DNA of 64,000 nucleotides from Halichondria panicea (taxonomy: Eukaryota > Porifera > Demospongiae > Suberitida > Halichondriidae): the NCBI RefSeq assembly GCF_963675165.1, contig NC_087385.1, positions 1,984,501 to 2,048,500 on the forward strand, written 5' to 3'. Shown here piece after piece: positions 63,209 through 64,000 of the stretch (its first letter is position 1; each line of letters starts with the position of its first letter). The position numbers were made by a program, and so were the translations under genes. Under the pieces are notes generated by a model, which worked only from the letters and a program-made list of their open reading frames with translations, made no database searches and had not been told where the DNA came from.

Positions 63209-64000
63209 GTGAGGCAGTGAGTATGCTGTACTGGAGTCCTGTAGGAGGCTAATGGTACATGTAACGTTAAGGCTATGATCCAACATTTATTGCACATTCT
63301 TGCTAAGGCCCACGACATAATTATGTACATGTAAATCAAATTCTAAAAATTCTGGAATGTTATTGTGGAGCTGTTTCATTGCAAGTAGGTGTGATTTGTT
63401 TGGGCAAGTAGTGTAATGTGCTTTAGCATTTTTAGATAGCCTTATGCTGTGGGTGTGGTGAGCGTGGAGCTGTCATTGGACACCTGGTTAAAAAAAGGAG
63501 TGATGTGTTTATCATTTTACATATCAACATTGATTTACAGGGTTAATTGTTTTTGTAGTGAAGTTTTTTCAGTGCTGTTGTCATGTGCATATAGAGTGAC
63601 AGGTGGTACATGTGATTGATAATACATGTACAATTAATGTACCTTACACCTGTACTATATGTACATGGTATTACAAGTATGAATATCTTCATCTCGGGTA
63701 TGAATGAGAGAGAGCTGAAACACTTGTAGCTCTGTCACATGGGTGTATCAACAATCAATGAATACCATATCGGCATTACGTCTGAACAAAGGCTTGACTT
63801 GTGTATATCAAGTGATTATCTGGCCCAGGCTCAACATTGACTATCCCTCACCCACCCATATTTATAAAGTGTTTATGTAAAGCGAAGCCTAATTAGTTTC
63901 GTTGGATTCCTTTTTTGGCTGTATAAGTATCTGGTGACTCTTAGGTTGTTGCAGTGCAGTGATATATATATAATTATTGCTTAGTGAAAGCCTGAAATGT
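63209..64000. other. Intron of the PPP1R16-like gene, window end
   Basis: No in-phase ankyrin exon was recognised in the last 790 bases. The sequence is AT-rich with short TACATGTA-type palindromes. The next exon must lie beyond the window. Confidence 0.45.

Overview
The window is eukaryotic and animal-like: genes are split by GT/AG introns of about 100 bases to 8 kb, a large share of the DNA is short inverted-repeat transposons, and the proteins are animal families (TONSL, TMEM70, PPP1R16, RNF213, PX). An Mgm101 gene, known mainly from fungi and absent from vertebrates, beside such genes suggests an early-branching animal. A sponge is my best guess, but this is inference. Exon models were built by hand from reading frames, splice sites and phase agreement; no alignment was run.

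Layout. 1-5.2 kb: repeats and a dead Crypton recombinase gene split by a MITE. 5.2-35.7 kb (+): the last 16 recognisable exons of an RNF213-like gene, ending in two SAM domains; its introns hold most of the repeats. 36.1-46.4 kb (-): a complete five-exon Mgm101-like gene with a mitochondrial presequence and introns full of transposons (a Mutator-like element, a piggyBac derivative, a 2.4 kb inverted-repeat element filling most of intron 1). 46.6-48.4 kb (+): two tandem TMEM70-like genes. 48.7-50.4 kb (-): a three-exon PX-domain gene of the p47phox/TKS type without SH3 domains. 50.5-61.6 kb (+): a complete 21-exon TONSL gene. 61.8 kb to the end (+): the first three exons of a PPP1R16-like ankyrin gene that leaves the window.

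The right half is compact. Mgm101 and the first TMEM70-like gene start head to head 213 bases apart, and both products are predicted mitochondrial. The PX gene and TONSL start head to head 137 bases apart. Neighbouring 3' ends converge within a few hundred bases. The left half is loose and dominated by mobile DNA.

Mobile DNA falls into several families: TA-flanked MITEs with CCGTATAGCG-like ends; hAT-like foldbacks with exact 8-base duplications; CAGGG-ended elements with 5-base duplications; elements with 9-base duplications; Helitron-like repeats ending in a hairpin plus CTAG, some in head-to-tail arrays; one piggyBac derivative with TTAA duplications; fragments of a LINE and of a transposase with a psq-type helix-turn-helix. 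No tRNA, rRNA or CRISPR array was seen.
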